A DNA stretch of 64,000 nt, taken from contig NZ_BCWI01000001.1 of NCBI RefSeq assembly GCF_001592125.1, positions 676,339-740,338 of the forward strand, written 5' to 3'. The translations under genes and the position numbers were made by a program. Shown in pieces: positions 1 to 8,439 of this stretch. The DNA comes from Microbacterium hominis NBRC 15708 (GTDB lineage Bacteria; Actinomycetota; Actinomycetes; Actinomycetales; Microbacteriaceae). How positions within the stretch are numbered: position 1 is the first letter of the stretch; each line of letters opens with the position of its first letter. The notes beneath the pieces are model-generated. The model was not told the DNA's origin and ran no database searches. It saw only the letters and a list, made by a program, of their open reading frames with translations.

Positions 1-759
1 GGCGATGATCTCCAACGCGTCGCGGGCGGTCGCGTCCAGCTCCTCCAGGTGCATCTCGACGACGGACCGAAGCCCGGGACTCCACAGCTCTCCCACTGCC
101 GTCCAGACGCCGTCGGCCAGCGGAACCAGAGTCCCCTCCTGCCGGCCGGCCTCGACGAGGGCGAGCGACAGGCCCACGTTGCCGCCGCACTTCGCGTAGA
201 TGCGTCGCGACGTCGCGGCATCCACGGGGCCTCCGAGCGTCGTCGCGATGACGTCCTCGAGGTCCTCGAACCGCAACGGCAGCATGTCGATCACGGATGT
301 CGGGGCGAGCGTGGACGCCTGAAGGCCCGACGGCGTGTGCCGAGCCGCGAGGCCCTGCAGGCGCGACATGACGACGGGCACGCCCGTCTCGCTGCGGACG
401 TAGTCCAGCACCCCCCACGACGACTCGTCGAGGTCGTTCCAGTCGTCGACGAGGAACACCGTGCGCTCGCCCCGCACGCGCGAGCGCACCTGGCGGGCGA
501 GCTCGTCGATCATGGCCCCGCGTCCGCGGGGCGGCAGCGGGTCGACGAGCCCGGACAGCGCGAGCGCCGAGAACGGATGGGGCTGCAGAGACGCGACGCC
601 GCGAATCGAGTGAACGGCCCATTCGGAGGACTCCAGCCGCGCCCCGAGCGCACCGAGGAATGCCGTGCGACCGCTGCCACGACTTCCGACGACATCGACG
701 CTGACTCCCGCATCGATGAGGCTCTGCGCCTTGGCGAGACTTCGCTCGCGCCCTCTCAA
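1..759 (-). CDS. LuxR/LAL-type ATP-binding transcriptional regulator, N-terminal part (runs off window)
   Basis: Partial gene read on the minus strand and open to the left edge. About 250 residues are visible and form an N-terminal STAND/AAA-type ATPase domain. A P-loop GSRGSGRT lies near residue 28, and a Walker B-like stretch ending FLVDDWNDLD lies near residue 105. This layout fits the large ATP-binding LuxR (LAL) regulators, whose C-terminal LuxR helix-turn-helix would lie outside the window, so the family call is inferred. I chose TTG at 759 because AGGGGTGAG sits about 9 bases upstream and a TAGCGT -10 box lies at 808-803. An in-frame GTG at 804 would fall inside that box. It follows the export operon by 63 bases but appears to have its own promoter. 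Confidence 0.6.
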   Translation of the reverse strand, partial: MRGRERSLAKAQSLIDAGVSVDVVGSRGSGRTAFLGALGARLESSEWAVHSIRGVASLQPHPFSALALSGLVDPLPPRGRGAMIDELARQVRSRVRGERTVFLVDDWNDLDESSWGVLDYVRSETGVPVVMSRLQGLAARHTPSGLQASTLAPTSVIDMLPLRFEDLEDVIATTLGGPVDAATSRRIYAKCGGNVGLSLALVEAGRQEGTLVPLADGVWTAVGELWSPGLRSVVEMHLEELDATARDALEIIA

Positions 760-802
760 GTTGTGCGTCTCACCCCTTCGTCGCTGTAGCCACCCCGGTG
801 TC

Positions 803-808
803 ACGCTA
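803..808 (-). promoter_or_regulatory. -10 box TAGCGT of the LuxR-type gene
   Basis: TAGCGT reads on the minus strand at 808-803. It predicts a transcript with a leader of about 35 bases, which agrees with the AGGGG ribosome-binding site at 778-773 and the TTG start at 759. No clear -35 was seen. Confidence 0.35.
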
Positions 809-866
809 GCACCCCGGTTCCTTCCGCCCGACGGTCGGCATCGACATCGCTCCGCACGCTCCTGCC

Positions 867-1835
867 CTAGGTTCCGAGCGTCGTGGCGGCGCAGTCCAGA
901 CACAGCACGGTGCGCGCACGGCCGCTCTCGCGGATCTCGACCCGCGGCTGCCAGCGCGGGATCGACTCGTCGCAGTCGCGGCAGACCCGTCGGCGTCGCC
1001 AGACCGCGAACAGCAGCAGCGACCCGAGCAGAAGCAGGAGTGCGCCGGCGATGAGCGGGATCCACGACAGCACGCCGCCGGTCACCGGAAGCTGCGTGGC
1101 TCCGTCGCCGCGCATGTCGACTCTCACGTCGATGAGCTCCAGCGTCGTCGACTGCACGCCGAGAGCGCGGGAGGTCTCGACGTCACGGTCCATCTCGAAG
1201 CCGAGCATGATCTGTGCCGACTGCCCGCGGGCGAGCGCGGACTGTCCGAGCTGGATCTCACCTTCGCGCGCGAGCTCGGCGAACCGGCCGCTGCCGGTCA
1301 CGCCGTTGACCTCCCAGAAGAGAGTCACATCGGAGCCGAAGTCGGCGTTGAGCGCCTCGGCGGGGATGTCCTGACGCAGCCGGAGAGTCACCGTCATCGC
1401 TGCCGCGCCCGGCCCGGCGTTGGTCACGTCGAGTGTGCGGTGCACGCGGTCGCCGGGCACCGCGATGCGATCGCCGATGAAGCCCAGCTCGGCGCGGGCG
1501 TACTCGCGTCCCTGCCAGTCGAGGTTGACGGCTGGGCCCTCCCACTGCGCGGGAATCGTGCCGTCGTGTCCGACGGCGCCCTGCGACGTCGCCGTGCGCG
1601 ACTCCCCCGCGCTCTGCGCGCTGCCCGCGCTGTCGTCACGGGATGCCGGGACGTCTTCGGCCGTCGCGGGGCGCTGACCGGTGAAGGGAAGCGCGCCCGC
1701 CGCGGCGAGACCGCCGACGAGGGTGAGCAGCAGCACGACGGTCAGCACGGCGGCGATACGCCAGCCTCGAGCCGACAGGGCGCCGTCGCCACCGGTCACG
1801 ACGGTGACCCGCTGAGAGGGAGAAGAGGGAATCAT
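867..1835 (-). CDS. two-TM surface-domain protein with LPVTG motif and cytoplasmic CxxC-CxxC tail
   Basis: 322 residues. A hydrophobic segment at about 27-49 follows a short N-terminus. Residues 50-248 are polar and predicted outside the cell; their second half resembles the beta-rich fold of the neighbouring exported proteins (GDRVHRTLDVTNAG). LPVTGG is at 249-254, followed by a second TM at 255-278 and RRRR at 280-283. This looks like a sortase signal, but the chain goes on for about 40 residues with C285-x2-C288 and C312-x2-C315, a zinc-ribbon-like arrangement. It is the last gene of the SipW operon, 20 bases after the peptidase. It could be an assembly or anchoring partner of the fibre proteins; the function is not known. 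The ATG was chosen because upstream in-frame sequence is only the neighbour's shadow. Confidence 0.75.
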   Translation of the reverse strand: MIPSSPSQRVTVVTGGDGALSARGWRIAAVLTVVLLLTLVGGLAAAGALPFTGQRPATAEDVPASRDDSAGSAQSAGESRTATSQGAVGHDGTIPAQWEGPAVNLDWQGREYARAELGFIGDRIAVPGDRVHRTLDVTNAGPGAAAMTVTLRLRQDIPAEALNADFGSDVTLFWEVNGVTGSGRFAELAREGEIQLGQSALARGQSAQIMLGFEMDRDVETSRALGVQSTTLELIDVRVDMRGDGATQLPVTGGVLSWIPLIAGALLLLLGSLLLFAVWRRRRVCRDCDESIPRWQPRVEIRESGRARTVLCLDCAATTLGT

Positions 1836-1855
1836 GCTCACGGTGGGTGCTCGCT

Positions 1856-2743
1856 TCAGGAGGAAGAGGACGGGGTCGCGCCCTGGGGCACGCGGGAGGC
1901 CGGCTGCGGCGGCGTGGGCGGTTCGCCCTGCGCGTGCGGGACCGGATCGGATGAGGGGTCGAGCGACCAGGTCGCGCGCTGCAGCGCATAGTCGAGCTCG
2001 CGCTCCCGCAGCGTCAGCTCGCGCTCGCGCAGCGCGAGTTCGCGCTCGCGGAGGTCGAGCGCGGGATCGGCCTCGACGGGGACGGGCGGCACGGGCGGCG
2101 CGACGGGCGCGTCGGGGCGCGGCACGCTCACGACGGTCGAGCGCGGGCGCCGGAAGCTGCTCCACAGCCCCCAGCCGATCAGGGCGGCCGCCGCTGCGAT
2201 CGCGACGACCGTGATGTTCTGGCCGATCCACTGACGCGCCCATCCGAGTCCCGGAACGCCGTACAGGAAGACGCCGCGCACCTGACGCGGAGAGACCGGC
2301 TCGTCGACGGCGCTGTTCGCGTCGCCCTGGGTGATGAGGCGGCATTGGGTGCCGTCGTCGAAGGTGCCGATCGTCTTGCCGACGACGCGGTGCGTGATCA
2401 GCGTCGGGTCGTTCGGCGTCGGGAAGTAGGTGACGATCGTTCCGATCGAGACGTCGCGGCACACCGCGGACTCGTCGGTGCCGCGCACCACGACGATGTC
2501 GCCGGGAGAGAACGTGGGCTCCATCGATCCGGAGAGGACCGTGAGCGCGTCGCCGCCCAGCACGCGGGGGACGACCGCGAGACCCAGGACCAGGGCCACC
2601 ACCACGGTCATCAGCGCCCACGACACGGCGCGACCGGCGATACGCCACGGCGAGTCGAACCACGACGACCCGGCCACGCGCACGGCGTCACGACGTGCGC
2701 GACGCGCGCCCGCTCTACCGATACGTGTGCTGGTCATCTTCAC
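1856..2743 (-). CDS. sipW: SipW-like (ER-type) signal peptidase I with C-terminal coiled coil
   Basis: Membrane serine protease of about 295 residues. TM1 is at about 40-60. SGSMEP with the nucleophile Ser73 follows, then THRVV with His118 in place of the general-base lysine of ordinary bacterial LepB, then GDAN at 140-143 and TM2 at about 176-193. The Ser-His arrangement is the mark of the ER/SipW class, which cleaves TasA-type precursors. Three such substrates lie directly upstream in the same operon. After TM2 comes a Pro/Val linker and then 7-residue repeats of the form RERELxL (about 227-250), a predicted coiled coil in the cytoplasm that is not part of the catalytic fold. Start GTG 2743 is favoured by GGAAGGGA 6-7 bases upstream; ATG 2737 is the alternative. 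Confidence 0.88.
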   Translation of the reverse strand: MKMTSTRIGRAGARRARRDAVRVAGSSWFDSPWRIAGRAVSWALMTVVVALVLGLAVVPRVLGGDALTVLSGSMEPTFSPGDIVVVRGTDESAVCRDVSIGTIVTYFPTPNDPTLITHRVVGKTIGTFDDGTQCRLITQGDANSAVDEPVSPRQVRGVFLYGVPGLGWARQWIGQNITVVAIAAAAALIGWGLWSSFRRPRSTVVSVPRPDAPVAPPVPPVPVEADPALDLRERELALRERELTLRERELDYALQRATWSLDPSSDPVPHAQGEPPTPPQPASRVPQGATPSSSS

Positions 2744-2832
2744 GTGGTCCCTTCCGACGGTGGTGTGGTCGTGGCGGATCCGCCGCCGCGCCGGCGCCCC
2801 ACAGGGAGCACCGGCACGGCGACGGCATCCGA

Positions 2833-3645
2833 TCAGTTGAACTGAGCCCCGGCGTCGCGCACCTGCGAGAGCTTCAGGGTCAGCGACCCCAGCGTGTCGA
2901 CGAGGTTCACGTCGACGCGGTCGGTGACCGTCGTGTCCGTGGCGGAGTAGCGGAAGTCGCCGTCGAGGTCCTCGTAGAACGACGCGTAGATGACGACGTT
3001 GAAGGTCTCCGACGTCGTCGGCATCCCGAAGACCGCCGTCTGAGCCGCGACGCCGTCGACGGCGGTCGCGGTGGAGCCGAGGATGCCGTTGGTGGCGTCG
3101 TCGAGACCGGCCGCCTGACCGTTGGTGGTCGCCGCCAGGTACATGAGCGGCGCGTCCGCGGTCGTCGGGAGGGCCGTCTCCTTCACGAGCAGCTTCTCGC
3201 CGTAGTAGACCTCGTAGCTGTAGTTCATGCCGGTGATGTTGGACTGCAGGTCCTGCAGACCGTCCAGACCGACACGGGCGACGAGGTTGTCGCCGTCCAG
3301 CGTGACCGTCGTCTCGAAGGAGGCCGCCATCTTGTCGCCCGGGGCGATGCGCCACGAGTCGATGTCGGTGATCGAGTGGCCCGGCTGCGAGCCGTCCGTC
3401 GCGCCGACGATCTCGGTCGCGTCGAGACGGTCGTTGGAGACGTCCCAGAAGGACGTGTCGTGCAGCTGTGCGATGTTCAGGTCACCGGCGGTGATCGTGC
3501 CGCCCGAGAAGGTGTCGGACGCGGACCACAGCGCGAAAGTGGAGCCCCCGGCGAGGAGTGCGGCAGCACCGGCGGCAACCCAGATCAGGCCGCGGCGACG
3601 CTTCTTCTCCTCGGTCACGATGATGATCTGATCGTTGTTCGTCAT
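2833..3645 (-). CDS. TasA-like exported protein with SipW-type signal peptide
   Basis: 270 residues. The charged N-terminus (EEKKRRR) and hydrophobic stretch end in GGSTFALWSASDTF, the alternate signal-peptide motif recognised by SipW peptidases. The mature part is acidic, has no cysteine, and contains DxDSWRIAPGDK and repeated Thr/Val-rich strands, as in TasA/CalY-type beta-sandwich proteins that polymerise into fibres. It starts at ATG 3645, ten bases after a clear AAGGAG. It sits between the two other SipW substrates and the peptidase, 89 bases before the latter. Substrate status is inferred from motif and context. Fibre formation is an analogy to Bacillus and is not shown by the sequence. 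Confidence 0.82.
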   Translation of the reverse strand: MTNNDQIIIVTEEKKRRRGLIWVAAGAAALLAGGSTFALWSASDTFSGGTITAGDLNIAQLHDTSFWDVSNDRLDATEIVGATDGSQPGHSITDIDSWRIAPGDKMAASFETTVTLDGDNLVARVGLDGLQDLQSNITGMNYSYEVYYGEKLLVKETALPTTADAPLMYLAATTNGQAAGLDDATNGILGSTATAVDGVAAQTAVFGMPTTSETFNVVIYASFYEDLDGDFRYSATDTTVTDRVDVNLVDTLGSLTLKLSQVRDAGAQFN

Positions 3646-3722
3646 GTTGTTGTTTCTCCTTGGTGATCGAGCGCTCGGGTAGGCGGCGGTGTCGGCGCTC
3701 GTCGACGCCGCCGAGGTCGGTG

Positions 3723-4634
3723 TCAGGTCCCTGAGGCGACGGCGCTTCGGGAGCTGGTGACGGTCGGGGTGAGGGTGATGACGACGTCCGGCTCGCCAGA
3801 CGGGTCGGGATAGATCTCGGCGCCCCAGCGGTTGATACCGCGGGCACGCGTGCCATCCATGGCGAGGGCCTCGGCCGCAGCCTCGCTCGTGTACGTGCCG
3901 AGCAGAGCCAGCGCGGGCGGAAACCCGATGAGCGCGTGCCACGAGTCGATCGCGCCGTTGACGCCGCCGTCCACCGCGATCGCGGTGACCGTGGCATCGT
4001 TGCGGTAGCGCTCGTCGGGCGGGGAGTTCCACGTCGCGGCGACGCACCACTCCTGCTCGCTCTGCTGACCCTCGACGGCCGTGCCGGGCTCCTGGAGCAC
4101 GACGTCGTCGCCGCCGAACACGTACACGTTGCGTGGCGTCTCGCCCTCAGCGCTCTGCGGAGTCTCCGGAACCGCCGAGCAGTCGCCGCCGAGGGCGGCC
4201 CGGTAGACCTTGAGCGTCGAGCCTTCGAGCAGGGTTCCCGGCTTGGCGATGCCTGAGGAGAGATCGTGGGTCTCGGAGGCGCCCTGCTGGGCGGTCACCG
4301 CGACGCTGTAGTCCATTCCGGCGATCCCGAGCGCGCCGCCTCGGGCGACGAATCTCCAGATCATCGGGCCGGGCTCGTCGATGGTGCGCTCGGTCAGTTC
4401 CACCAGCTGCGCTCCGGGAAAGCTCACGCTCACGGCTTCGCCGTTCGCTGAGACCTGGGCCTCCTCCGCCGCGGCACCGAAGGGCGAGGCGCTGAAGGCG
4501 ACCGATCCGACGGACACGGTGGGGACCTCGACGGTCATCGAGGAACTCCACAGCGCCTGGGCTGTCAGCGTGCCGGCCAGCACGAGCGCGAGCGCGCCGG
4601 CGCCGATGAGCGTGTAGGTCGCGGGCCGCTTCAT
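3723..4634 (-). CDS. exported protein with SipW-type signal peptide (large variant)
   Basis: 303 residues. MKR followed by a hydrophobic core ends in LTAQALWSSSMTV, a variant of the SipW-dependent motif. The mature region carries two cysteines roughly in the middle (GGDCSAV, QEWCVA) that could form a disulfide, unlike the cysteine-free neighbour. It ends with a Val/Thr-rich strand. The ATG at 4634 overlaps the TGA of the upstream gene (ATGA), so the two are translationally coupled. I recognise no domain beyond the signal peptide. A minor pilin or fibre cap role is possible but unproven. Confidence 0.75.
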   Translation of the reverse strand: MKRPATYTLIGAGALALVLAGTLTAQALWSSSMTVEVPTVSVGSVAFSASPFGAAAEEAQVSANGEAVSVSFPGAQLVELTERTIDEPGPMIWRFVARGGALGIAGMDYSVAVTAQQGASETHDLSSGIAKPGTLLEGSTLKVYRAALGGDCSAVPETPQSAEGETPRNVYVFGGDDVVLQEPGTAVEGQQSEQEWCVAATWNSPPDERYRNDATVTAIAVDGGVNGAIDSWHALIGFPPALALLGTYTSEAAAEALAMDGTRARGINRWGAEIYPDPSGEPDVVITLTPTVTSSRSAVASGT

Positions 4635-5332
4635 GAGGTCCTACCCGCATCGTCGATCGCGGGGGCCGGACGGACCTGCACGAGACCGATGACGAAGTCA
4701 TCGAGGCTCCACGCGGCCGGTCCTGCCTGCGGAACGGCCTGCCAGATGTACGGGCCGCCGATCTCGACGGTCACCACGACGTTCCAGTCGGCGATCGCGC
4801 CGCCGTCCGCGCCGTCGAGACCGACGACATCCGCGGCGGTGCCGAGCGGCGTCTCTGCGGAGGCGGCGACGCTCCCCTCCGCCGTCTCCTTCTCCACGCG
4901 ATACGTGGCGGTGACGGTGCCGGCCTGGAGCTCCGGCGAGAGGACGACCCCGGCATCCACCGTGAGGCGTGCGCGCAGGTTCTCGCCGATGACGGTGGTC
5001 TGGATCGGGACGACGACCTCCACGATGTCGCCCGGCATGCTGGCGAACGAGCCCGTGCCGGCGGCGAGGGTGCCCGAGGCGGGAGCCTCGACGCCCGGCG
5101 TGACCTGGCGCCACACCCCGTCACCACGCGTGAGGTGCAGATCGCCGGTCTTCAGGGGCCCGCCGCTGAAGACCGTGTCGGACGACCAGAGGGCGAGGGT
5201 GGCGCCGCCGGCGCCGACAAGCAGCGCGGCTGCGGCGGCCACCGTCATCACGACGACGCGGCGACGGGTGCGTGTGCGGCGGCGGGTGCGCCGTCCCTGG
5301 CGTGACCCGGCGGTCGCTGAGAGGGCCGTCAT
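4631..5332 (-). CDS. exported protein with SipW-type signal peptide (small variant)
   Basis: 233 residues. An Arg-rich N-terminus (RRTRRRTRTRRR) precedes a hydrophobic core ending GGATLALWSSDTVFSGG, closely matching the signal of the TasA-like protein two genes downstream. The mature part has the SMPGDIVEV and GENLRARL elements seen in TasA-family proteins. ATG 5332 overlaps the stop of the beta-helix gene by four bases (ATGA), and its own stop overlaps the next start in the same way. The tight coupling suggests fixed stoichiometry within a surface structure. Confidence 0.78.
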   Translation of the reverse strand: MTALSATAGSRQGRRTRRRTRTRRRVVVMTVAAAAALLVGAGGATLALWSSDTVFSGGPLKTGDLHLTRGDGVWRQVTPGVEAPASGTLAAGTGSFASMPGDIVEVVVPIQTTVIGENLRARLTVDAGVVLSPELQAGTVTATYRVEKETAEGSVAASAETPLGTAADVVGLDGADGGAIADWNVVVTVEIGGPYIWQAVPQAGPAAWSLDDFVIGLVQVRPAPAIDDAGRTS

Positions 5333-8148
5333 CCGACACCGCCGACCGTCGTGTCGACCGGGATGAGGGTGCCGCACGCGGCCACCTGTGCGCTGGCACC
5401 GATCTCGAGACGCGGGATCACTCCGATGACGCCGTCGTCTCCGAGGCGGCGGTCGCTGTCGCGGACCGTGACGTCCGTGAGGACGGTGGCCCAGTCATCC
5501 GACGAGGTGTTCGTGACGGTGTAGACGAAGCAGACGCCCTGACCGTCGGTCGCACGCGCTCCGCTGAGCAGCTCGGTGCCGGTGGCCATGATCCGCTCGG
5601 GCGACGAGGTGTCGGTCGCGCCGATGTACGCGCGCTTCACGATGCGCACCGACGGATCGGTCGAGAACAAGCGTGCGGTGAGCGGGGCGACGACGAGTCC
5701 GTCGTAGTTGGTGTCGGCCGAGACCAGCTTGCTCGAGATGATCACGGGCGTGTTGGACTCCACCTCACCGGCGGCGGCAGTCACGCGGATGCGGTCGCTG
5801 CCGGTGGCGCCCGCGGCGATCACCGTCTGCGATGTCGACAGGCTGACCCCGTGCTCGACGCCGACCGCGTCGACCGTGGAGGAGAACTCCAGCGGCGAGG
5901 TCACCGCGGGAGCACCGGCGAGGAGCTGGAACGCGTACTGCTGTCCGGCGGTGTCGCCCGTCACGAGCGTGAAGCCGGCCGGCCGCACCGCGACGGGGTT
6001 CTGGAACTCGATGGACTGGTCCGCGCCCGTGGCGGGCAGTCGGTTGGTGAGGCCGCCGACGCTGCGGACGGTCTCCGCGGGGATCGACGCCGTGACGCGT
6101 GCCGAGTCGTCCACGTGGGCGATGACATCGAACTCACGGTTCTGGGCGCCCTCGACGGGCGTCACCGAGACGGTGCGGGGGTTCATGCGTCCCGCGTCGA
6201 TCGTCGTGTCCACGGCATCCGCCGTCATCTGCACGGCGCTCGCGCCGACCGACGCCGGGTCGAGCGGGAGAGTCGAGGTGACGCGGAAGTGCAGGTCGCG
6301 GGCGAGCGTCGGGTCGTTCTGACCCTCCGCCTGGGTCACCGTCAGCTCGGGACGGCAGTTTCCGCTGAACCCGACGATGCGGGAGTACTGCGAGGACGCA
6401 CCCTCGGACTGGGTCTGGAGGCGGATGTAGCCGCCCGCCACTCCCGTGGTCTCGTCGACGATCGTCAGCTGCTGGGTGCCGCCGACCACGGTCGTGGGGA
6501 ACTCCTGCGGACCCACGGGGAGGGAGATCTGAACGGTGGCGCTCTCGCCGCTCACGGCGCTCGCGCGGCCCAGGTAGACCTCCGCGGTGCGGTCAGCGGT
6601 CCAGTACACGTCCAGATCCACGGTGGATGCCGGAAGAGGTGTGGCGGTGGGCGCGCTCACCGCGACCGTGGCCAGGCACATGCCCGTGCCCTCCGGCAGC
6701 GGCGACACGGCGTTGACGGTTCCGGTGGGCGCGTCGCCCGTCAGAACCTGGGCGTCGGCGGTCGGGAACCAGGTGTTGATGCGCCCGTTGGCGTTCGTTC
6801 CGTTGTTGAGGAGCGTCGAGGTGCCGTTGCGGGTCTCCTCGGCCGTGGCCGGACGTGCCTGGCTGGCGCTGCGGGATCCGAAGGTGTTCTGCTCCACGGT
6901 GACCGTGCCGGTGTTGGTCAGCCCGATCGAGGAGGCGGTGTATCCGTCGAAGTAGTTCCCCGCGATCGTCAGGTTGCCGGCGTTGCCGGTCGTCGTCCCG
7001 CCGTTCCAGACGACCGCGTACGTCTGCCCGCTCGTGGCCCGCACGAACTCGTTCCCGGTGATGCGGTTGACGCCCTCGAGCGATCCGAACGGCATCGTGA
7101 TGAAGGCGTTGTTGACGCCCGTCCCCCGGCCCTGCACGTTCAGGAAGCTGTTGTTCGAGATGTCGATGTTCGAGGCGCGGACGCTGGAGCCCAACGTGGT
7201 GCTGGTCGCGAAGGGGAAGCCGGCGCGATCGGTCAGGTTGTGGACCGCGGAGTCGACGAAGGAGAACCCGTCGAGGACGACGTTCTGATTGCGCGGAAGG
7301 AACTGCACGATGTCGGTGCGGCATCCCGTGCCGTCGGACGAGTTGCATCGCCCGCTGCCGTCGGCGTAGCTGATGGCGACGTTCTCGATCCTGATGTTGC
7401 GGATCGGCGTAGAGTTCTGCGCGTTGAAGTAGAAGATCGCCGTGACGTTGGTGGCGTGGTAGTAGCCCTGGATCCGGTAGTTGCGGACCGTGATGTTCTG
7501 CGACCCCTCACGGAAGACCATGAAGCGCTCAGGGAAGTAGTTCTGGTCGGTCACGACCGAACCCCCGTCGAGCACGAAGCCGTCGGCGTTCGGGCCCATC
7601 ACGAACGTCGACTCTCCGGAGAGGATCTGGTTCATGTTCAGGAAGGTGACGCCCGACGTGTTGATGTGGAACAGCGCATAGCTGGTGTCACGGGAGGTCT
7701 GTGCCGTCACCGTGCCGCGCAGATCGATGGTCACCGGTGCCGTCACTTCGAAGTGAGCGCCCGCATCCTGATTCGAGATGCGTGTCGTGCGCATCGCGGA
7801 TGCGGCGAGAGCGTCGATGTTGCCGTTCAGGCCATCGGCGACCGTGATCGTCACGGCACCCGCCGGGGCGTTCAGCGCGTTGGACTCCTCGATGGCCGCG
7901 AGCAGCGTGCACGTGCCGGCGGCGGTCTGACACACGCCGTCTCCGGGATTGGTGTCACGCGCGGCGGCCGTGCCGTCCAGCGAGTCGATGACGAAGGTGT
8001 ACGACACCGCCTGAGCGCTCGCGGCGACCACGAAGGAACCCACCACGATCGCCGTCACCGTCGCGAGCGCGGTCGCGACGGCACGCCAGCGACGTCGCAG
8101 CTTCACCCCCGCCGTGTCGGCGCTCCGTCTACTGCTGGGTCGGTTCAT
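5329..8148 (-). CDS. secreted CSLREA-domain parallel beta-helix protein
   Basis: 939 residues, the first and largest gene of the export operon. A classical signal peptide (about 17-47, ending ASAQA) is followed by a CSLREA-type motif at 66-91 (TNPGDGVC...C80-TLLAAIEESNA). The region to about residue 400 is rich in Asn/Gly/Ile repeats typical of right-handed beta-helix proteins (NITVRNYRIQG, NVVLDGFSFVD, NRITGNEFV). The C-terminal half consists of Ig-like strands ending in a DUF11-like segment (YTVTNTSSDDW). This suggests a surface adhesin or polysaccharide-binding protein. There is no LPxTG or TM anchor, so attachment would need a partner, possibly the TasA-like fibre. GGAGG lies 6 bases before the ATG. 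Confidence 0.85.
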   Translation of the reverse strand: MNRPSSRRSADTAGVKLRRRWRAVATALATVTAIVVGSFVVAASAQAVSYTFVIDSLDGTAAARDTNPGDGVCQTAAGTCTLLAAIEESNALNAPAGAVTITVADGLNGNIDALAASAMRTTRISNQDAGAHFEVTAPVTIDLRGTVTAQTSRDTSYALFHINTSGVTFLNMNQILSGESTFVMGPNADGFVLDGGSVVTDQNYFPERFMVFREGSQNITVRNYRIQGYYHATNVTAIFYFNAQNSTPIRNIRIENVAISYADGSGRCNSSDGTGCRTDIVQFLPRNQNVVLDGFSFVDSAVHNLTDRAGFPFATSTTLGSSVRASNIDISNNSFLNVQGRGTGVNNAFITMPFGSLEGVNRITGNEFVRATSGQTYAVVWNGGTTTGNAGNLTIAGNYFDGYTASSIGLTNTGTVTVEQNTFGSRSASQARPATAEETRNGTSTLLNNGTNANGRINTWFPTADAQVLTGDAPTGTVNAVSPLPEGTGMCLATVAVSAPTATPLPASTVDLDVYWTADRTAEVYLGRASAVSGESATVQISLPVGPQEFPTTVVGGTQQLTIVDETTGVAGGYIRLQTQSEGASSQYSRIVGFSGNCRPELTVTQAEGQNDPTLARDLHFRVTSTLPLDPASVGASAVQMTADAVDTTIDAGRMNPRTVSVTPVEGAQNREFDVIAHVDDSARVTASIPAETVRSVGGLTNRLPATGADQSIEFQNPVAVRPAGFTLVTGDTAGQQYAFQLLAGAPAVTSPLEFSSTVDAVGVEHGVSLSTSQTVIAAGATGSDRIRVTAAAGEVESNTPVIISSKLVSADTNYDGLVVAPLTARLFSTDPSVRIVKRAYIGATDTSSPERIMATGTELLSGARATDGQGVCFVYTVTNTSSDDWATVLTDVTVRDSDRRLGDDGVIGVIPRLEIGASAQVAACGTLIPVDTTVGGVG

Positions 8149-8403
8149 CGCCGGCCTCCGTCTCGATGCATGGGTCTTCTTGATGCGTACGCGTCAGATC
8201 CAATCCTGACCGGTTGGTAACAACGCGGAGATCGATTCCGCCGGCCTTGGGTAGATGCCGGGTGCGATCGCCGTAGTCACGGTGAGAGCCTCCGTAGCCT
8301 CCGCGACGGTGTGCGTAGCCGGCGCCGCGTGGCCTTGCGGCGGCGGCGAGAGCGCGAGGAGGACCCCCGTTGCGGCGCAGCCGGATCGGCGCGCGAACGC
8401 AAA
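8149..8403. other. intergenic region upstream of the export operon
   Basis: Leader and promoter region of the minus-strand operon. GGAGG for the first gene is visible. No convincing -10/-35 pair stands out. A 73-codon minus-strand frame with a weak signal-like N-terminus (8194-8415) overlaps the palindrome and is not supported as a gene. Confidence 0.4.
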
Positions 8404-8437
8404 GAAGGAGGGCACCGGCCGGCCGGTGCCCTCCTTC
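8404..8437 (-). terminator. 34-bp perfect palindrome, probable terminator
   Basis: Each half is GAAGGAGGGCACCGGCC or its complement, giving a 17-bp stem with no loop bases set aside. On the minus strand it starts 2 bases after the stop of the small gene at 8440-8565 and is followed by TTTGCGTT, a weak T tract. That fits intrinsic termination upstream of the export operon. Confidence 0.65.
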
Positions 8438-8439
8438 GG

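Noticed and set aside
867..1835. LPVTGG protein as a normal sortase substrate
   Set aside because: A tail of about 40 residues with cysteine pairs follows the basic patch, and no sortase gene is nearby.
5272..8220. 982-codon plus-strand open frame
   Set aside because: Arg/His/Gly-rich shadow of the beta-helix gene. The opposite strand has a signal peptide, motifs and proper operon overlaps.
8194..8415. 73-codon minus-strand frame with signal-like N-terminus
   Set aside because: Starts inside the 34-bp palindrome, has no RBS and uses unbiased codons; treated as non-coding.
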